A DNA stretch of 64,000 bases from assembly GCF_014284365.1 (NCBI RefSeq), contig NZ_JACOGG010000005.1, forward strand, positions 179,511 through 243,510, in the 5' to 3' direction. The notes under the pieces are model-generated. The model did no database searches and was not told the DNA's origin. It saw only the letters and a program-made list of their open reading frames with translations. Shown here piece after piece: positions 63,129 through 64,000 of this stretch (its first letter is position 1; each line of letters opens with the position of its first letter). The position numbers were made by a program, and so were the translations under genes. The DNA is from Cognatundibacterium rugosum. Its GTDB lineage: Bacteria; Pseudomonadota; Gammaproteobacteria; Burkholderiales; Burkholderiaceae_D.

Positions 63129-63144
63129 CTGTATAAAAATACAG
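63129..63144 (+). promoter_or_regulatory. SOS box 1 upstream of lexA
   Basis: CTGT-ATAAAAAT-ACAG, a perfect CTGT-N8-ACAG LexA operator, located 36 bp upstream of the lexA start codon. Confidence 0.92.
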
Positions 63145-63145
63145 A

Positions 63146-63161
63146 CTGTTCATACGTACAG
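63146..63161 (+). promoter_or_regulatory. SOS box 2 upstream of lexA
   Basis: CTGT-TCATACGT-ACAG, a second perfect CTGT-N8-ACAG operator 1 bp after the first. Tandem operators fit tight autoregulation. Confidence 0.88.
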
Positions 63162-63180
63162 CGCAATTTACGGATATCCC

Positions 63181-63840
63181 ATGCTAAAGCTAACCAATCG
63201 TCAGGAACAGATACTCAATCTGATCAAGGATGCCATACACCATACCGGCTTCCCGCCCACCAGGGCAGAGATAGCAAGTGAGTTAGGCTTTCGCTCTACC
63301 AATGCCGCCGAAGAACATTTACAAGCCCTGGCGCGCAAAGGTGTGATTGAAATCGCGGCAGGCACCTCACGCGGCATACGTCTGCTGGAGTCTGAGCTGT
63401 CCAGCCATATCACTGGCATGTTAAAGAGCAAGCAAAATCAAGAAAGTAGCAACCATATTTCGCTGCCACTAGTGGGGAGAGTTGCTGCTGGCTCACCCAT
63501 TCTTGCCTCTGAACATATAGAGAGCAATTACACCGTAGACCCCGGTATTTTCTCCGCTAAACCGGATTTTCTTTTGAAGGTCAGGGGTATGTCTATGCGC
63601 GACGCAGGAATACTAGATGGCGACTTACTCGCAGTGCGACGCAGCGACAGTGCCAGAAACGGACAAATTGTCGTAGCCCGTATCGGTGACGACGTGACCG
63701 TCAAGCGCTACAAAAAAACTGGCAACCTGATCGAATTGCTGCCAGAAAACCCAGACTATCCCGTCATACGCATCGAGCGCGACGAACAATTATTTTCACT
63801 CGAGGGCCTGGCAGTCGGCCTGATGCGCAGCTGGGCTTAA
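63181..63840 (+). CDS. lexA: SOS repressor LexA
   Basis: A 219-residue LexA. Residues 1-70 form the winged helix DNA-binding domain ([20 protein letters not shown]). The cleavage site is Ala103-Gly104 in [10 protein letters not shown], and the self-cleavage dyad is Ser138 (in RGMSMRDAG) and Lys175 (in TVKRYKK). It represses SOS genes until RecA triggers self-cleavage. It is divergent from the rpsF operon and has two operators upstream. An IS3-family element begins 33 bp after its stop. Confidence 0.96.
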   Translation: MLKLTNRQEQILNLIKDAIHHTGFPPTRAEIASELGFRSTNAAEEHLQALARKGVIEIAAGTSRGIRLLESELSSHITGMLKSKQNQESSNHISLPLVGRVAAGSPILASEHIESNYTVDPGIFSAKPDFLLKVRGMSMRDAGILDGDLLAVRRSDSARNGQIVVARIGDDVTVKRYKKTGNLIELLPENPDYPVIRIERDEQLFSLEGLAVGLMRSWA

Positions 63841-63873
63841 TCTAACTCATCAATAAAAAACGCCCTGGAACTA

Positions 63874-64000
63874 TGAAGTGACCCCATTTAGTTGGACAGC
63901 TTGATAGTTACGTGGCCAAGGGCTGATTCCTGTATTGAACAGGACTCAGCCCTTTTAATTTCAGTTTTATACGGTCATGATTATAGTAGTGGATGTAGTC
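63874..64000 (-). mobile_element. IS3-family insertion sequence, 3' end (truncated by window)
   Basis: The element's outer end has TGAAGTGACCCCATTTAG followed by TTGGACA (63874-63898), resembling IS3-family terminal inverted repeats of the TGA-x5-CCCC-x6-GTTGGACA type. A transposase gene follows directly. The other end and target duplication lie outside the window. Confidence 0.8.
63908..64000 (-). CDS. IS3-family transposase OrfB, C-terminal part
   Basis: The final 30 codons and stop of an integrase-core transposase. IHYYNHDRIKLKLKGLSPVQ is the classic C-terminal motif of IS3 OrfB (Y-N-x2-R-x10-L-S-P-V-Q-Y-R). The catalytic DDE residues are beyond the window edge. Confidence 0.88.
   Translation of the reverse strand, partial: DYIHYYNHDRIKLKLKGLSPVQYRNQPLAT

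Overview
This 64 kb window looks like a chromosomal segment of a motile Gram-negative betaproteobacterium, most likely Burkholderiales and probably Oxalobacteraceae (an Undibacterium- or Herminiimonas-like organism). This is inferred from protein character and gene order (leuC-entericidin-leuD-leuB-asd-fimV-truA; uvrC-pgsA-tRNA; lepA-lepB-DUF4845-rnc-era-recO-pdxJ-acpS; rpsF-priB-rpsR-rplI-dnaB) and from a GC content that looks close to 50%. No species can be named from sequence alone. Most genes lie on the minus strand.

Layout. (1) 1-7.3 kb: end of a dCTP deaminase gene, an XdhC-type molybdoenzyme accessory protein, a DEDDh exonuclease with an overlapping DUF1653 gene, an MFS exporter, an OPT-family oligopeptide transporter and a small unknown protein. 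(2) 7.3-27.9 kb: a large flagellar region. flgBCDEFGHIJ and flgKL run leftwards; flgA, flgM and flgN run rightwards; then motD, motC, fliA, flhG, flhF, flhA and flhB run leftwards. It carries a consensus sigma-28 promoter before flgM, a weaker one before flgK, and matching FlhDC-box-like inverted repeats about 95 bp upstream of both flgB and flhB. (3) 28-32.7 kb: accessory genes: a tautomerase, an orphan ABC ATPase with degenerate catalytic motifs, and a tetR-ABC1 kinase-DUF2867 operon bracketed by a 126-bp imperfect direct repeat next to a tRNA-Leu gene. (4) 32.7-34.1 kb: tRNA-Leu, tRNA-Cys and four identical tRNA-Gly genes downstream of pgsA. (5) 34.2-43.1 kb: uvrC; acpS, a pdxJ-position gene and recO; era, rnc, DUF4845, lepB, lepA. 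(6) 43.2-53.2 kb: truA, fimV, asd, leuB, leuD, an entericidin-like lipoprotein, leuC, aroC. (7) 53.4-58 kb: signalling genes: a receiver-DUF3369-GGDEF-EAL protein and a LytS/LytTR-type two-component pair. (8) 58-64 kb: Pit phosphate transporter with DUF47 partner, dnaB, the rpsF operon, lexA with two SOS boxes, and the end of an IS3-family element cut by the window edge.

How genes work together. The flagellar genes cover rod, hook, filament junction, export-gate (FlhA/FlhB), polar-placement (FlhF/FlhG), stator (MotC/MotD) and sigma factor/anti-sigma factor functions. FlgM and FlgN are driven by sigma-28, as in the standard flagellar hierarchy. The leu/asd block covers leucine and aspartate-family biosynthesis.

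The most unusual items are: a full-length protein in the pdxJ operon position that aligns with PdxJ but has lost the visible catalytic residues; an FlhG with no recognisable P-loop; an ABC ATPase with multiple degraded catalytic motifs; the repeat-bracketed tetR-ABC1-DUF2867 module beside a tRNA gene; and an intergenic bipartite motif shared between two unrelated loci. I did not see a clear defence system, CRISPR array or biosynthetic cluster.
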